From Methylibium sp965279545 (GTDB lineage: Bacteria; Pseudomonadota; Gammaproteobacteria; Burkholderiales; Burkholderiaceae_C), in assembly GCF_965279545.1 (NCBI RefSeq), contig NZ_OZ257250.1, forward strand, positions 3,286,001 to 3,350,000: a stretch of DNA of 64,000 nt, written 5' to 3'. Position 1 is the first letter of the stretch; each line of letters opens with the position of its first letter. Made by a program: the position numbers and the translations under genes. Positions 26,293 to 35,095 of this stretch are shown piece after piece. The notes beneath the pieces were generated by a model. It saw only the letters and a program-made list of their open reading frames with translations, had not been told where the DNA came from and did no database searches.

Positions 26293-27222
26293 TCAACGCC
26301 GGGTGCGCGAGCCGTCGTCGCGGTCCCACGGCGGCACGCCGGCGAAGGCCTCGGCGAGGAAGTCGATCATCACGCGCACCTTGGCGCTCAGGTGACGCCG
26401 GCTCGGGTAGAGCGCCAGCACGTCGATGTCGCCCATGCGGTAGCCCGGCAGCAGTGGCACGAGCCGCCCGGCCCGCAGGTCCTCGCCGATCAGGAAGCTC
26501 GGCTGCCAGATCACCCCCATGCCGGCCAGTGCCGCCGCGCGCGCGGTGTCGCCGTTGTTGGTGTGCATCACGCAGTTCACTCTGACCGCGTGCGCCGCGC
26601 CGCGGTCGTCGGTGAAGCGCCATTCGTCGGCGGTGGCGGCATAGGTGTAGCCGACGCAGGCGTGTTCGGCCAGATCGACCGGCAGCCGCGGCCGGCCGCG
26701 CTTGCGCAGGTAGCCCGGCGAGGCACAGACGATGTTGCGCGAGGTGGCGAGCTTGCGCGCGGCGTGCGCGGTCGAGCCGGTGCGCGAGATGCGGATCGCC
26801 AGGTCGTAGCCCTCCTCGACGATGTCGACCACGCGGTCGATCAGCGCCACCTCGAGATCGACCTCCGGATGGCGCTGCCGGAACTTCGGCCACAGCGGCG
26901 CGAGGTGCAGGATGCCGAAGCTCAGCGGTGCGTTGATGCGCAGGCGCCCGCGCGGCTGCATCGCGGCGGTCGACGCGAGCGCCTCGGCCTCGGCCACGTC
27001 GTCGAGCACGGACTTGGCGCGCTCGAACAGCGCCTCGCCGCTCTCGGTCAGCGACAGCTTGCGCGAGTGGCGGTTCAGCAGGCGCGTTCCCAGGTGGGCC
27101 TCGAGCTGCGCGACGTAGCGCGTCACGTTCGCCGGCGAGGTGTCCAGCGCCTCGGCCGCCCGCGCGAAGCCCTGCTTCGCCACCACGGCGACGAACACCT
27201 CGAAGGCGCGCAAACGGTCCAT
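26293..27222 (-). CDS. LysR-family transcriptional regulator
   Basis: 309 residues from the ATG before DRLRAFEVFVAV. The winged helix is KQGFARAAEALDTSPANVTR, with the LGTRLLNRHSRKLSLTESGE wing, and the effector domain spans about 90-295. The clade resembles regulators of neighbouring oxidoreductase or hydrolase genes. It is divergent from the Tat hydrolase gene with a palindrome overlapping its upstream side, so it probably controls that gene and itself. Convergent with glcF, so it is not obviously the glc regulator. Confidence 0.92.
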   Translation of the reverse strand: MDRLRAFEVFVAVVAKQGFARAAEALDTSPANVTRYVAQLEAHLGTRLLNRHSRKLSLTESGEALFERAKSVLDDVAEAEALASTAAMQPRGRLRINAPLSFGILHLAPLWPKFRQRHPEVDLEVALIDRVVDIVEEGYDLAIRISRTGSTAHAARKLATSRNIVCASPGYLRKRGRPRLPVDLAEHACVGYTYAATADEWRFTDDRGAAHAVRVNCVMHTNNGDTARAAALAGMGVIWQPSFLIGEDLRAGRLVPLLPGYRMGDIDVLALYPSRRHLSAKVRVMIDFLAEAFAGVPPWDRDDGSRTRR

Positions 27223-27233
27223 GGCCGCTCCTT

Positions 27234-27252
27234 GATTCAGCAATCCTGAATC
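27234..27252. promoter_or_regulatory. Candidate LysR operator
   Basis: GATTCAG (27234-27240), 5 bp, CTGAATC (27246-27252): a perfect 7-bp inverted repeat holding an ATTCA-N7-TGAAT core of the T-N11-A kind used by LysR regulators. A looser ATCTTCAT/ATGAAAGAT pair lies at about 27262-27290. Both sit in the gap between the divergent regulator and hydrolase genes. Confidence 0.65.
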
Positions 27253-27356
27253 AATTGTGAATCTTCATGCTCTGTTCGCCATGAAAGATGAATCCTAGAT
27301 TCGCTCCATCGGCAAGACAAGCGTTGCCGACCCCACCCACCGAACCGGAGCCCACC

Positions 27357-28310
27357 ATGAACCCGTCACCCCTCACCTTCCCGACCGCCCCCGACCGCCG
27401 CACGCTGCTGGGACTGGCGCTGGGCGCCGGCGCCGCCCTGGCCACCGGTCTGCCGCTCACGGCGCAGGCCGGCCTGCCCGGCGGTGTTGCCGAGCGCAGC
27501 GCGCAGGTCAATGGCGTGCGACTCCACTACCGCATCGGCGGCCGGGGCAGCGCCGTGCTGCTGCTGCACGGCTACGCGCAGACCGGCCACATGTGGCTGC
27601 CGCTGATGCGCGAACTGATGCAGCGCCACACCGTCATCGTTCCCGATCTGCGCGGTGCCGGCGGGTCCGAGAAGGCCCTCGCCGGCTATGACAAGAAGAC
27701 GATGGCGCAGGACGTGCACGCCCTGGTGCAGTCGCTCGGCCACGAGCGCGCCATCGTTGTCGGTCACGACATCGGGCTGATGGTGGCCTACGCCTACGCG
27801 GCCCAGTTCCCGCAGGCCACCGAGCGCGTGGTGCTGATGGACGCCTTCCTGCCCGGCATCGGCGCCTGGAAGGACGTGTGGCTGCTGCGCGACCTGTGGC
27901 ACTTCCACTTTCACGGCGAGGTGCCGCTGGCGCTGGTGGCCGGTCGCGAACGCATCTACTTCGAGCACTTCTGGAACGACTTCGCCGCCGATCCGAAGCA
28001 CTCGGTGCCAGAAGCCGATCGCCGCGTCTACGCCAAGGCCTATGCGCAGCCGGGCGGCATGCGCGCCGGCTTCGAGTACTTCAAGAGCTTCGAGCAGGAT
28101 GCCAGCGACTTCGCTGCCCTCTCGAACACCAAGTTGACGATGCCGGTGCTGGTGCTCACCGGCGAGAAGGCCTCGGGCAGCTTCCTGATCGAGCAGGCGA
28201 AGCTCGTCGCGACCGACGTGCGCGGCCAGATCGTCCCCGGCGCCGGCCACTGGCTGATGGAAGAAGCGCCGCAGACCGTGATGCCGGCGATCACGGCCTT
28301 CGTCGACTGA
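27357..28310 (+). CDS. Exported alpha/beta hydrolase, epoxide-hydrolase-like
   Basis: 317 residues. The N-terminus has a twin-arginine signal (DRRTLLGLALGAGAALATGL, cleavage near AQA), so it is probably folded in the cytoplasm and sent to the periplasm. Core motifs: LLLHGYAQTGHMW, PDLRGAGGSE, nucleophile Asp in VVGHDIGLMVAYAYA, and the final GAGHWLMEE His. An Asp nucleophile suggests an epoxide hydrolase or dehalogenase rather than an esterase. ATG 27357 is preferred over 27288, since it puts the RR motif close to the N-terminus. Likely under the divergent LysR. Confidence 0.85.
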   Translation: MNPSPLTFPTAPDRRTLLGLALGAGAALATGLPLTAQAGLPGGVAERSAQVNGVRLHYRIGGRGSAVLLLHGYAQTGHMWLPLMRELMQRHTVIVPDLRGAGGSEKALAGYDKKTMAQDVHALVQSLGHERAIVVGHDIGLMVAYAYAAQFPQATERVVLMDAFLPGIGAWKDVWLLRDLWHFHFHGEVPLALVAGRERIYFEHFWNDFAADPKHSVPEADRRVYAKAYAQPGGMRAGFEYFKSFEQDASDFAALSNTKLTMPVLVLTGEKASGSFLIEQAKLVATDVRGQIVPGAGHWLMEEAPQTVMPAITAFVD

Positions 28311-28356
28311 GCCCTGCCCCCAAGGACCCGTCGACACACGCTTCAGGAGCCGCATC

Positions 28357-28389
28357 ATGGACAGCCTCGAAGGCAAGCGCACGCTGTGA
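28357..28389 (+). pseudogene. Tiny remnant of a short-chain dehydrogenase start
   Basis: After CAGGAGC there is ATG and ten codons MDSLEGKRTL, then a stop. This is how many short-chain dehydrogenases begin (M-x-L-x-GKRALVTGG), but nothing of the Rossmann fold follows in any frame before the next gene at 28451. It appears to be the first ten codons of a deleted gene that followed the hydrolase. Confidence 0.45.
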
Positions 28390-28450
28390 GCGCCGCGGGC
28401 GTCAACCCCGTCCGCACCGGTCGCGCCGGGCGGGACCGATAGGTCCTTGC

Positions 28451-29182
28451 TCAGAAGCGCGTCGTCAGCTCGGTCAGCCAGGCCGGCGACGCGTTGACCG
28501 CCCACGCCTCGAACTGCTTGTCCCAGCCGGTCAGGATGGCCGCGCCGAGCAGCAGCATCACGCCCCCCAGCAGCAGCTTGCCGCTCTGGCCGGCCGCCAT
28601 CATGCGGCCGCGCACGCGCAGCACGGTGCTGCGCGACAGCGTGCCCAGCAGCACCAGCGGCATGCCGGCGCCGAGGCCGAACAGGGCCATCAGCAGCGCG
28701 ACCTGCCCCAGATGACTGCCTTGCGAGGCCAGTGTGGTGGCCACTCCCAGCGTCGGGCCGACGCAGGGACTCCAGATGATGCCGAGCACCAGGCCGACGA
28801 CGAACTGCCCGCCCAGGCCGTCGATGTGCAAGCGATCGAGCCATTGGTCACCCAGCGCGCCGAGCCCGGAACTCGCACGGGCAAAGCGCGCCTGCAGCTT
28901 CGTCGACAGCAGCACCAGCGCGAAGCCGATCAGCAGCACCGCTGCCACGGCGCGGAAGGTGGCGGCATCGAGCCCGAGCGACGCGCCGAGCGTGGCGATG
29001 AACAGGCCAATCCCGGTGAACGACAGCATCAGCCCCAGCGCCAGCGCATGGGCGCCGAGACGGTGCGATGCGACTGCCGTCGTCAGCAGGATCGGAATCA
29101 ATGGCAGCACACAGGGCGACAGCGTGGACAGCACACCCGCCAGGAAGCCGAGCCCGTAGCTGCCCAGTCCGAAATCCATCAT
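28451..29182 (-). CDS. CcdA/DsbD-family membrane electron carrier
   Basis: 243 residues, six or seven transmembrane segments. The paired redox cysteines with adjacent prolines appear in LSTLSPCVLPLIPILL and IIWSPCVGPTLGVAT, as in CcdA. The family moves reducing power from cytoplasmic thioredoxin across the membrane for cytochrome c maturation or periplasmic disulfide reduction. It is encoded 33 bp after a periplasmic thioredoxin-like gene, the likely partner. Confidence 0.9.
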   Translation of the reverse strand: MMDFGLGSYGLGFLAGVLSTLSPCVLPLIPILLTTAVASHRLGAHALALGLMLSFTGIGLFIATLGASLGLDAATFRAVAAVLLIGFALVLLSTKLQARFARASSGLGALGDQWLDRLHIDGLGGQFVVGLVLGIIWSPCVGPTLGVATTLASQGSHLGQVALLMALFGLGAGMPLVLLGTLSRSTVLRVRGRMMAAGQSGKLLLGGVMLLLGAAILTGWDKQFEAWAVNASPAWLTELTTRF

Positions 29183-29215
29183 GACCTTCCCGATCCGTTG
29201 TTCGTCGAGAGCGGG

Positions 29216-29599
29216 TCAGAGCGCTTTGGCGAACACCGCCTCGATGGCGGCACGCTGCGTCTGGCCCGTGGAGCGGGTCACTTCCTTGCCCCCCTTGAAC
29301 ACCACGAAGGTGCTTTGCTGGTTGACCTTGAGCGACCTCTTCAGTTCGCGCTCGGTGTCGAAGTTGGCGACGAACAGCTTCACGGCCTTCATCTTCGGCT
29401 CGTTCAGCAGTTCCGCGACCACCGGTGCCTGGGCCTTGCAGGTCGGGCACCAGTCGGCGTGGAACTGCACGACCACCGGTCCGCCAGCGGCGACGGCACG
29501 GTCGAACGCGGCCGGCTCGAAGGGCAGGGTGTCGGCAGATGCGGCGAGGGACATCACCACGGCCGCAAAGGCCGCGACGAGTTGACGGAACAGGGACAT
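29216..29599 (-). CDS. Periplasmic thioredoxin-like protein
   Basis: 127 residues starting at the ATG before SLFRQLVAAF, with a Sec signal (about residues 1-22, cut near ASA). The thioredoxin active site is HADWCPTCKAQAPV (Cys51, Cys54) and the cis-Pro region is replaced by NQQSTFVVFKGG, where Ser-Thr stands in place of the usual Pro-Thr. Partner of the CcdA-like protein; probably reduces periplasmic disulfides. The frame stays open upstream to 29692, but the signal peptide supports this start. Confidence 0.88.
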   Translation of the reverse strand: MSLFRQLVAAFAAVVMSLAASADTLPFEPAAFDRAVAAGGPVVVQFHADWCPTCKAQAPVVAELLNEPKMKAVKLFVANFDTERELKRSLKVNQQSTFVVFKGGKEVTRSTGQTQRAAIEAVFAKAL

Positions 29600-29732
29600 G
29601 GGAACTCCTGGGGCAGTGAAAAGCGAACGCGCAGCGGCGCGTCGACCGGGTACTGCCCTTGTGTCGCCGTGGACTGCCGTTTCCTTACGCATCTCGGGCG
29701 CAAGCGTGCGCCGTCGCCGCGAACGACCTGCT

Positions 29733-30701
29733 TCAGGCCGCGTGCTGCTCGGCCGCCAGCGGCTCGGGCTTCACATGCAGTGCCCACATCACGCCGGCCA
29801 CCAGCAACGCGATGCCGATCAGCGTGACCGCAGCCGGCGCCTCGCCGCGCAGCGCGTAGGCGTAGGTCAAGGCGGAGAGCGTCTCGAACACGATCAGCTG
29901 GCCGACCAATGCAGTCGGCAGGCGCTGGCTGGCCTCGTTCCAGCACAGCGTGCCCAGCCACGAGGCGAACAGGCCCACCGCGAGCATCAGCAACACGAAA
30001 CGCTGGGGCGTCGGGCCGAAGGGCATCGCGAAGTCCCGGCCGCTCGAGGCGCTCCATACCCAGAAGCCGGTGAAGCCCAAGGCCGCGAGCGGCAGGGTCG
30101 CCACGCCCTGCGCGGTGGCCCAGGTGCGCGGGCTGCGGTCGGCGTGCGCGCGCAGCCAGTCGGCGTTGCGCAGCGGGTACCAGGTCCAGCAGGCCACCGC
30201 CAGCAGTGCGAGCGCGACGCCGCTCGCGTAGCGCGCCAAGTCGGCATGCGGATCGGCGCGCAGCGCCGCGAGCTCGACCTGGTTGACGCAGGCAATGCCG
30301 GCGGCGATCAGCGTCAGCGAAGGCGCGAGCCGTGCCCACGGCAGCCGGCCGTCGCGCACCCCGTCGCGCAGGTTCGACGTGATCGCGATCACCACCGGCA
30401 GCGTGCCGATGATCACCGTCGGCAGTGGTCCACCGGCGCGCTGGATCGCTGCCGCGAGGCACAGGTAGTACAGCAGGTTGCCGATCAGCGACAGGCGCAG
30501 CGCCTCGCGCCAGTCGGCCCGCGTGAACTGCGCGAGGCGCGCGCGGTCCAGCCACGCGAGCGGCAGCGCGATCAGCCCGAAGGCGAGGTAGCGCGCGAAC
30601 GACAGCAGCGCTGCCGGGTAGTCGGCCAACAGCGTCGGCGCGACGAACACCAGGCCCCACATCAGGCCCGCCGCCAGGGCGAAGAGAGTTCCAGTCCACA
30701 T
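29733..30701 (-). CDS. DMT-superfamily (EamA) transporter
   Basis: 322 residues, about ten transmembrane helices in two EamA halves (WTGTLFALAAGLMWGLVFVA ... PTVIIGTLPVVIAITSN; GVALALLAVACWTWYPL ... GQLIVFETLSALTYAYALRG). Members export metabolites such as amino acids or act as permeases; the substrate is unknown. ATG 30701 starts at the first helix, and the frame upstream has no sensible extension. Divergent from the 198-residue membrane protein. Confidence 0.85.
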   Translation of the reverse strand: MWTGTLFALAAGLMWGLVFVAPTLLADYPAALLSFARYLAFGLIALPLAWLDRARLAQFTRADWREALRLSLIGNLLYYLCLAAAIQRAGGPLPTVIIGTLPVVIAITSNLRDGVRDGRLPWARLAPSLTLIAAGIACVNQVELAALRADPHADLARYASGVALALLAVACWTWYPLRNADWLRAHADRSPRTWATAQGVATLPLAALGFTGFWVWSASSGRDFAMPFGPTPQRFVLLMLAVGLFASWLGTLCWNEASQRLPTALVGQLIVFETLSALTYAYALRGEAPAAVTLIGIALLVAGVMWALHVKPEPLAAEQHAA

Positions 30702-30792
30702 GATCCCGCGAGCGTAGGCGCTCGCGGCACGGCCGTCTTGTACCGGCTTGCGCTGCGCGCCGCGCGACGCCGTTGCATCGCGTTGTCCCTGC

Positions 30793-30822
30793 TTGCGACA
30801 CAAGAACATGCAGGGGTATAAG
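30793..30822 (+). promoter_or_regulatory. Possible sigma-70 promoter
   Basis: TTGCGA (30793-30798), 18 bp, TATAAG (30817-30822), about 55 bp upstream of the ATG at 30877, which also has a perfect AAGGAGG (about 30865). It may drive the two small membrane proteins and possibly the oxidase operon. Confidence 0.4.
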
Positions 30823-30876
30823 TAGCTCATCGATCGCCCCATCGTCACATCCCGTTGTGATTCAAAGGAGGGTGTC

Positions 30877-31473
30877 ATGCGCAGACGCATCTATTGGCTG
30901 TTGCCCGATCTGACGAGCGCCAGACGGACGATGAACGATCTGTTGCTCGCGCGCATCGGCGAAGCACACATCCACTTCGTCGCCCGCGAGAACGCCGACC
31001 TGTCCGGCCTGCACGCCGCCAACCTCCTGCAGACCTCCGACGTGCTGCGCTCGGCGCAGGCCGGTCTGGTGATCGGTGGTGTCGGAGGCGCCATCGCCGG
31101 TGTGATTGCGGCGGTGTTCTTCCCGATCGTCGGCGACACGGAGTCCGGCCTGTCGGCCTTGCGCGCCGTGTTCTCGTCGCCGAACTGGAGCGGCTCGGAA
31201 CTGCGCGCCGCGATCGATTCGCCGCAGTGGGCGATGGCGGCCGTGCTCGCGGTGCTGGGTGGTCTGCTCGGCGCCTGGTCGTCGAGCATGATCGGCATCG
31301 CCGCACCGAGCGGACGGCTGCGCCGCTTCGAGGGCGCCATCGAGCAGGGCCAGATCCTGTTGATGGTGGACGTGCCCCGCTCGCGCATGCAGGAGATCGA
31401 GTCGCTGCTGCGGACCACGCACCCCGAGGCGCACTATGAAGGCGTGGAGCCCGATGTGCCGGCATTCCCCTGA
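30877..31473 (+). CDS. Conserved small membrane protein with glycine-zipper helix
   Basis: 198 residues. N-terminal soluble part (IYWLLPDLTSARRTMNDLLL, then HIHFVAREN), two membrane segments (GLVIGGVGGAIAGVIAAVFF, glycine-zipper-like, about 65-88; WAMAAVLAVLGGLLGAW, about 112-130) and a C-terminal alpha/beta tail ending in VDVPRSRMQEIESLLRTTHP. The plan resembles DUF1269-type or general stress membrane proteins. Function unknown. A strong ribosome site precedes it. Confidence 0.75.
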   Translation: MRRRIYWLLPDLTSARRTMNDLLLARIGEAHIHFVARENADLSGLHAANLLQTSDVLRSAQAGLVIGGVGGAIAGVIAAVFFPIVGDTESGLSALRAVFSSPNWSGSELRAAIDSPQWAMAAVLAVLGGLLGAWSSSMIGIAAPSGRLRRFEGAIEQGQILLMVDVPRSRMQEIESLLRTTHPEAHYEGVEPDVPAFP

Positions 31474-31524
31474 GGCCGGCGCGGGCGGCAGCGACGTCGC
31501 GGCGCCTGTTGCGCGGAGGTGACC

Positions 31525-32034
31525 ATGGACCTGCACCTGCACTCGCATCACTGGGAGCCGCACCGCCTGCCCGACGGGCCCGCGGCCGCGGTCGCGGGCC
31601 TGGCGGCGGGGGCGGTCCTGATGGTGCTGAACCTGCTCTGGTCGGCAACCGTCTCCGGCGACAGCCCCTGGCGCAGCTCGCACCTGGTCGCCGCGCTCCT
31701 GATGGGCCCCGAGGAGGCGCTTGCCTCGTCGGCGTTCAACCTCGGCGTGGTGGCCGTGGCGCTCGCAACGCATTACGCGCTCGGGGTCGCGTTCGGCCTC
31801 GCGCTGGCCTTCATCATCGTCGGCTTCCACTGGGAATCGAACGTGGGCGCGATGCAACTCATCGGCGCGCTGTTCGGCCTGGCGCTGTACCTGTTCGACT
31901 TCTACGCCATGGCGCAGATCTTTCCGTGGTTTGCCGAACTGCGCGGCTGGCCGACCCTGGTGGCCCACCTGGTGTTCGGTGTCGTCGCAGCGCTGCTGTA
32001 CTGGAAGCTGAACCGTCACAGAGAGGGCCGCTAG
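31525..32034 (+). CDS. Four-helix integral membrane protein, unknown
   Basis: 169 residues from ATG 31525 (GGAGGT 4 bp upstream; a GTG at 31519 is less likely). A His-rich N-terminus (HLHSHHWEPHR) precedes about four transmembrane helices (AVAGLAAGAVLMVLNLLWSA, YALGVAFGLALAFIIVGFHW, LIGALFGLALYLFDFYAMAQ, LVAHLVFGVVAALLYW). Its position just before the oxidase genes suggests a link, but a hairpin separates them. I do not recognise the family. Confidence 0.7.
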   Translation: MDLHLHSHHWEPHRLPDGPAAAVAGLAAGAVLMVLNLLWSATVSGDSPWRSSHLVAALLMGPEEALASSAFNLGVVAVALATHYALGVAFGLALAFIIVGFHWESNVGAMQLIGALFGLALYLFDFYAMAQIFPWFAELRGWPTLVAHLVFGVVAALLYWKLNRHREGR

Positions 32035-32075
32035 CGCTGGACGCCCCGCAGGGCCGTCGGGCAGCGCGCCACCCC

Positions 32076-32109
32076 GCGACCGGCACCGTCACGAAGCGGT
32101 GCCGGTCGC
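32076..32109. terminator. Strong hairpin upstream of the oxidase operon
   Basis: GCGACCGGCACC (32076-32087) and GGTGCCGGTCGC (32098-32109) are exact reverse complements with a 10-nt loop. No U-tract follows, so intrinsic termination is uncertain; it could instead shape the oxidase leader. It separates the 169-residue membrane protein from subunit II. Confidence 0.5.
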
Positions 32110-32135
32110 GCTGAAGTCCTGATCGACCTTGCTTC

Positions 32136-33305
32136 GTGAGGCTGGCGGCGACGCCGGCGGGAAGGGGGTGGTCCGTGGCAGTCGCGGTCGCGCTGCTGGT
32201 GATCGTCGTCGGCTCGGTGCTGTTCCACCTGGCGAGCCCCTGGTGGCTCACCCCGCTGGCCTCGCACTGGCAGCAGATGGACAACACGCTGGCGATCACG
32301 CTGGCGATCACCGGCGCGTTCTTCGTCGTGATCAACCTGTTCGTCGCCTACACGCTGATACGCCACCGCCACCGGCCCGGCCGGCGCGCCGCCTACGAGC
32401 CCGAGAACCACCGGCTCGAGCGCTGGCTCATCGGCATCACCACGGTCGGCATCGTCGCGCTGCTGGCGCCCGGGCTGGTGGTCTATGCCGAGTACGTGCA
32501 GCCGCCGCGCGATGCCCTGGTGGTCGAGGTGCTGGGCCAGCAATGGCAGTGGCGCTACCGCTTCCCGGGCGCGGGCGGCACGCTCGGCCGCAGCGACGCG
32601 CGCTTCGTCAGCAGCGCCAATCCGTTCGGCCTCGATCCGGCCGATCCGGCAGCCCAGGACGACCTCCTCGTCGGGGCCAACGAGTTGCACCTCCCGCTCG
32701 GCAAGCCGGTCAAGCTGCTGCTGCGTTCGCTCGACGTGCTGCACGATTTCTATGTCCCGCCGTTCCGTGCCCGCATGAACATGGTGCCCGGCATGGTCAC
32801 CTGGTTCTGGTTCACGCCGACCACCGCCGGCCGCTTCGAGGCCCTGTGCGCCCAGCTGTGCGGCGTGGGCCATCCGGAAATGCGCGGCTACGTGGTCGTC
32901 GAGGACGAGGCCGCGTTCCAGGCCTGGCTGCGAGCGCAGCCCAGCTTCGCGGTGTCGGTGGCGCCGCCCGGTGCTGCGCCGGGCGGCTCGCCGGTGGCGC
33001 AGGGCCTGACGCTGTCGCGCTCCAAGGGCTGCGTGGCCTGCCACACGGTGGACGGCAGCGCGGCCGTCGGACCGACCTGGCGCGGCCTCTACGGCCGGAC
33101 CGAGACCTTCGCCGATGGCTCGAACGCACGGGTCGACGAGGCCTTCCTGAACACCGAGATCCGCGACCCGAAGGCCCGCGTCGCGAAGGGTTTCGCGCCG
33201 GTGATGCCGCAGATCGAACTGAGCGACGCCGAGCGGGAGGCGCTGGTGGCCTACATCCGCTCGCTCGGCGGCGACGGCGCGCCAGCGCCGCCGCAACAGC
33301 AGTGA
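32136..33305 (+). CDS. ctaC: Cytochrome c oxidase subunit II fused to cytochrome c (caa3 type)
   Basis: 389 residues. Two N-terminal membrane helices (about 13-32 and 52-75), the cupredoxin domain with the CuA site in LCAQLCGVGHPEM, and a C-terminal cytochrome c domain with haem motif GCVACHTVDG and a distal Met in FAPVMPQIELS. It accepts electrons and passes them to haem a of subunit I. GTG 32136 gives the longest version; a GTG at 32175 has a better Shine-Dalgarno (AAGGGGG) and may be the true start. First gene of ctaCDEE'F-ctaB. Confidence 0.93.
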   Translation: MRLAATPAGRGWSVAVAVALLVIVVGSVLFHLASPWWLTPLASHWQQMDNTLAITLAITGAFFVVINLFVAYTLIRHRHRPGRRAAYEPENHRLERWLIGITTVGIVALLAPGLVVYAEYVQPPRDALVVEVLGQQWQWRYRFPGAGGTLGRSDARFVSSANPFGLDPADPAAQDDLLVGANELHLPLGKPVKLLLRSLDVLHDFYVPPFRARMNMVPGMVTWFWFTPTTAGRFEALCAQLCGVGHPEMRGYVVVEDEAAFQAWLRAQPSFAVSVAPPGAAPGGSPVAQGLTLSRSKGCVACHTVDGSAAVGPTWRGLYGRTETFADGSNARVDEAFLNTEIRDPKARVAKGFAPVMPQIELSDAEREALVAYIRSLGGDGAPAPPQQQ

Positions 33306-33331
33306 CGGCGCGCCCCACACCGAGTCCTGCC

Positions 33332-35095
33332 ATGACCCACGCCGACGCCAGCACCCACCACGCGCCCCAGAGCTTCCTGACGAAGTACGTCTGGAGCCAG
33401 GACCACAAGGTGATCGCGGTCCAGTACGCCTGCATCGCGATCGCGGTGGGCCTGCTCGGCGTCGTGCTGTCCAACCTGATGCGGCTGCAGCTGGGCTTCC
33501 CCGGCCGCTTCGAGTTCATCACCGCCGAGCGCTATTACCAGTTCGTCACGATGCACGGGATGATCATGGTGATCTACCTGCTCACCGCGCTGTTCCTGGG
33601 GGGCTTCGGCAACTACCTGATCCCGCTGATGGTCGGCGCGCGCGACATGGTCTTCCCCTACCTCAACATGCTGAGCGTGTGGGTCTACGCGCTGTCGGTG
33701 CTGGTGCTGCTCGCGAGCTTCTTCGTGCCGGGCGGCCCCACCGGCGCCGGCTGGACGCTCTACCCGCCGCAGGCCATCCTGCCCGGCACGCCGGGCCACG
33801 ACTGGGGCATCATCCTGATGCTGGTGTCGCTGGTGATCTTCATCGTCGCCACCACGATGGGCGGCCTGAACTACGTCACCACGGTGCTGCAGGCGCGCTG
33901 CGAGGGCATGACGCTGCTGCGCATGCCGCTCACGGTGTGGGGCATCTTCGTCGCCACCATCCTCGCGCTGCTGGCCTTCCCGGCGCTGTTCGTCAGCGGC
34001 GTGATGATGCTGCTCGACAAGACCCTGGGCACCAGCTTCTTCATGCCGGCGCTGGTGTCGCTGGGGCAGGCGACGGCCTACCAGGGCGGCAGCCCGCTGC
34101 TGTTCCAGCACCTGTTCTGGTTCTTCGGCCACCCCGAGGTCTACATCGTCGCGCTGCCGGCCTTCGGCATCGTCTCCGACCTGATCAGCGTGCACGCGCG
34201 CAAGGCGATCTTCGGCTACCGCACCATGGTGTGGGCGATCGTCGTCATCGGGGCCCTGAGCTTCGTGGTGTGGGCGCACCACATGTTCGTCAGCGGCATG
34301 AACCCGTGGTTCGGCTTCTTCTTCGCCACCAGCACGCTGATCATCGCGGTGCCCACCGCGATCAAGGTCTACAACTGGGTGCTGACGCTGTGGCGCGGCG
34401 ACATCCACCTGACGGTGCCGATGCTGTTCACGCTGGCCTTCATCCTGACCTTCCTCGCCGGCGGGCTGACCGGCCTGTTCCTCGGCAACGTCAGTGTCGA
34501 CATCCCGCTGTCGGGCACCTATTTCGTCGTCGCCCACTTCCACATGGTGATGGGCGTGGCACCGCTGCTGGTGGTGTTCGGCGGCCTCTACCACTGGTAT
34601 CCCAAGGTCACCGGCCGCATGCTCGACGACCGGCTCGGCCGGCTGCACTTCTGGGTCACCTTCCTCGGCACCTACCTGATCTACTTCCCGATGCACTACC
34701 TCGGCGTGCTCGGCATGCCGCGGCGCTACTACCACTTCGAGGGCTACCAGTTCATCCCGCCCTCGGCACATGCGCTGAACACCTTCATCACGGTGGTCGC
34801 GCTGGTCGTCGGCGCGATGCAACTGGTGTTCGTGTTCAACCTGGCGTGGAGCCTGCGGCACGGCCGCCGGGCCGACGCCAACCCGTGGCGCGCCGCCTCG
34901 CTGGAATGGCAGACGCCGGACACGCCGCCGGTGCACGGCAACTGGGGCGCACAGCTGCCGATCGTGTACCGCTGGGCCTACGCCTACAGCGTGCCGGGCG
35001 CAGCGCAGGATTTCATTGCGCAGACCGCCCCGCCGCAGGCCGGCGGCATGGAGCCCGATGCGCCCTCGCGACCGCACCAGGGAGCGATCGCATGA
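33332..35095 (+). CDS. ctaD: Cytochrome c oxidase subunit I
   Basis: 587 residues, twelve or more transmembrane helices. Haem-copper signatures: MHGMIMVIYL (low-spin haem His), WFFGHPEVYIVALPAFG (CuB His with cross-linked Tyr), AHHMFVSG (CuB His pair) and HFHMVMG (haem ligands). D-channel residues in GARDMVFPYLNMLSVW: Asp and first Asn are present, but the usual second Asn is Met. The catalytic, proton-pumping subunit reducing O2 to water. ATGA overlap with the next gene. Confidence 0.96.
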   Translation: MTHADASTHHAPQSFLTKYVWSQDHKVIAVQYACIAIAVGLLGVVLSNLMRLQLGFPGRFEFITAERYYQFVTMHGMIMVIYLLTALFLGGFGNYLIPLMVGARDMVFPYLNMLSVWVYALSVLVLLASFFVPGGPTGAGWTLYPPQAILPGTPGHDWGIILMLVSLVIFIVATTMGGLNYVTTVLQARCEGMTLLRMPLTVWGIFVATILALLAFPALFVSGVMMLLDKTLGTSFFMPALVSLGQATAYQGGSPLLFQHLFWFFGHPEVYIVALPAFGIVSDLISVHARKAIFGYRTMVWAIVVIGALSFVVWAHHMFVSGMNPWFGFFFATSTLIIAVPTAIKVYNWVLTLWRGDIHLTVPMLFTLAFILTFLAGGLTGLFLGNVSVDIPLSGTYFVVAHFHMVMGVAPLLVVFGGLYHWYPKVTGRMLDDRLGRLHFWVTFLGTYLIYFPMHYLGVLGMPRRYYHFEGYQFIPPSAHALNTFITVVALVVGAMQLVFVFNLAWSLRHGRRADANPWRAASLEWQTPDTPPVHGNWGAQLPIVYRWAYAYSVPGAAQDFIAQTAPPQAGGMEPDAPSRPHQGAIA

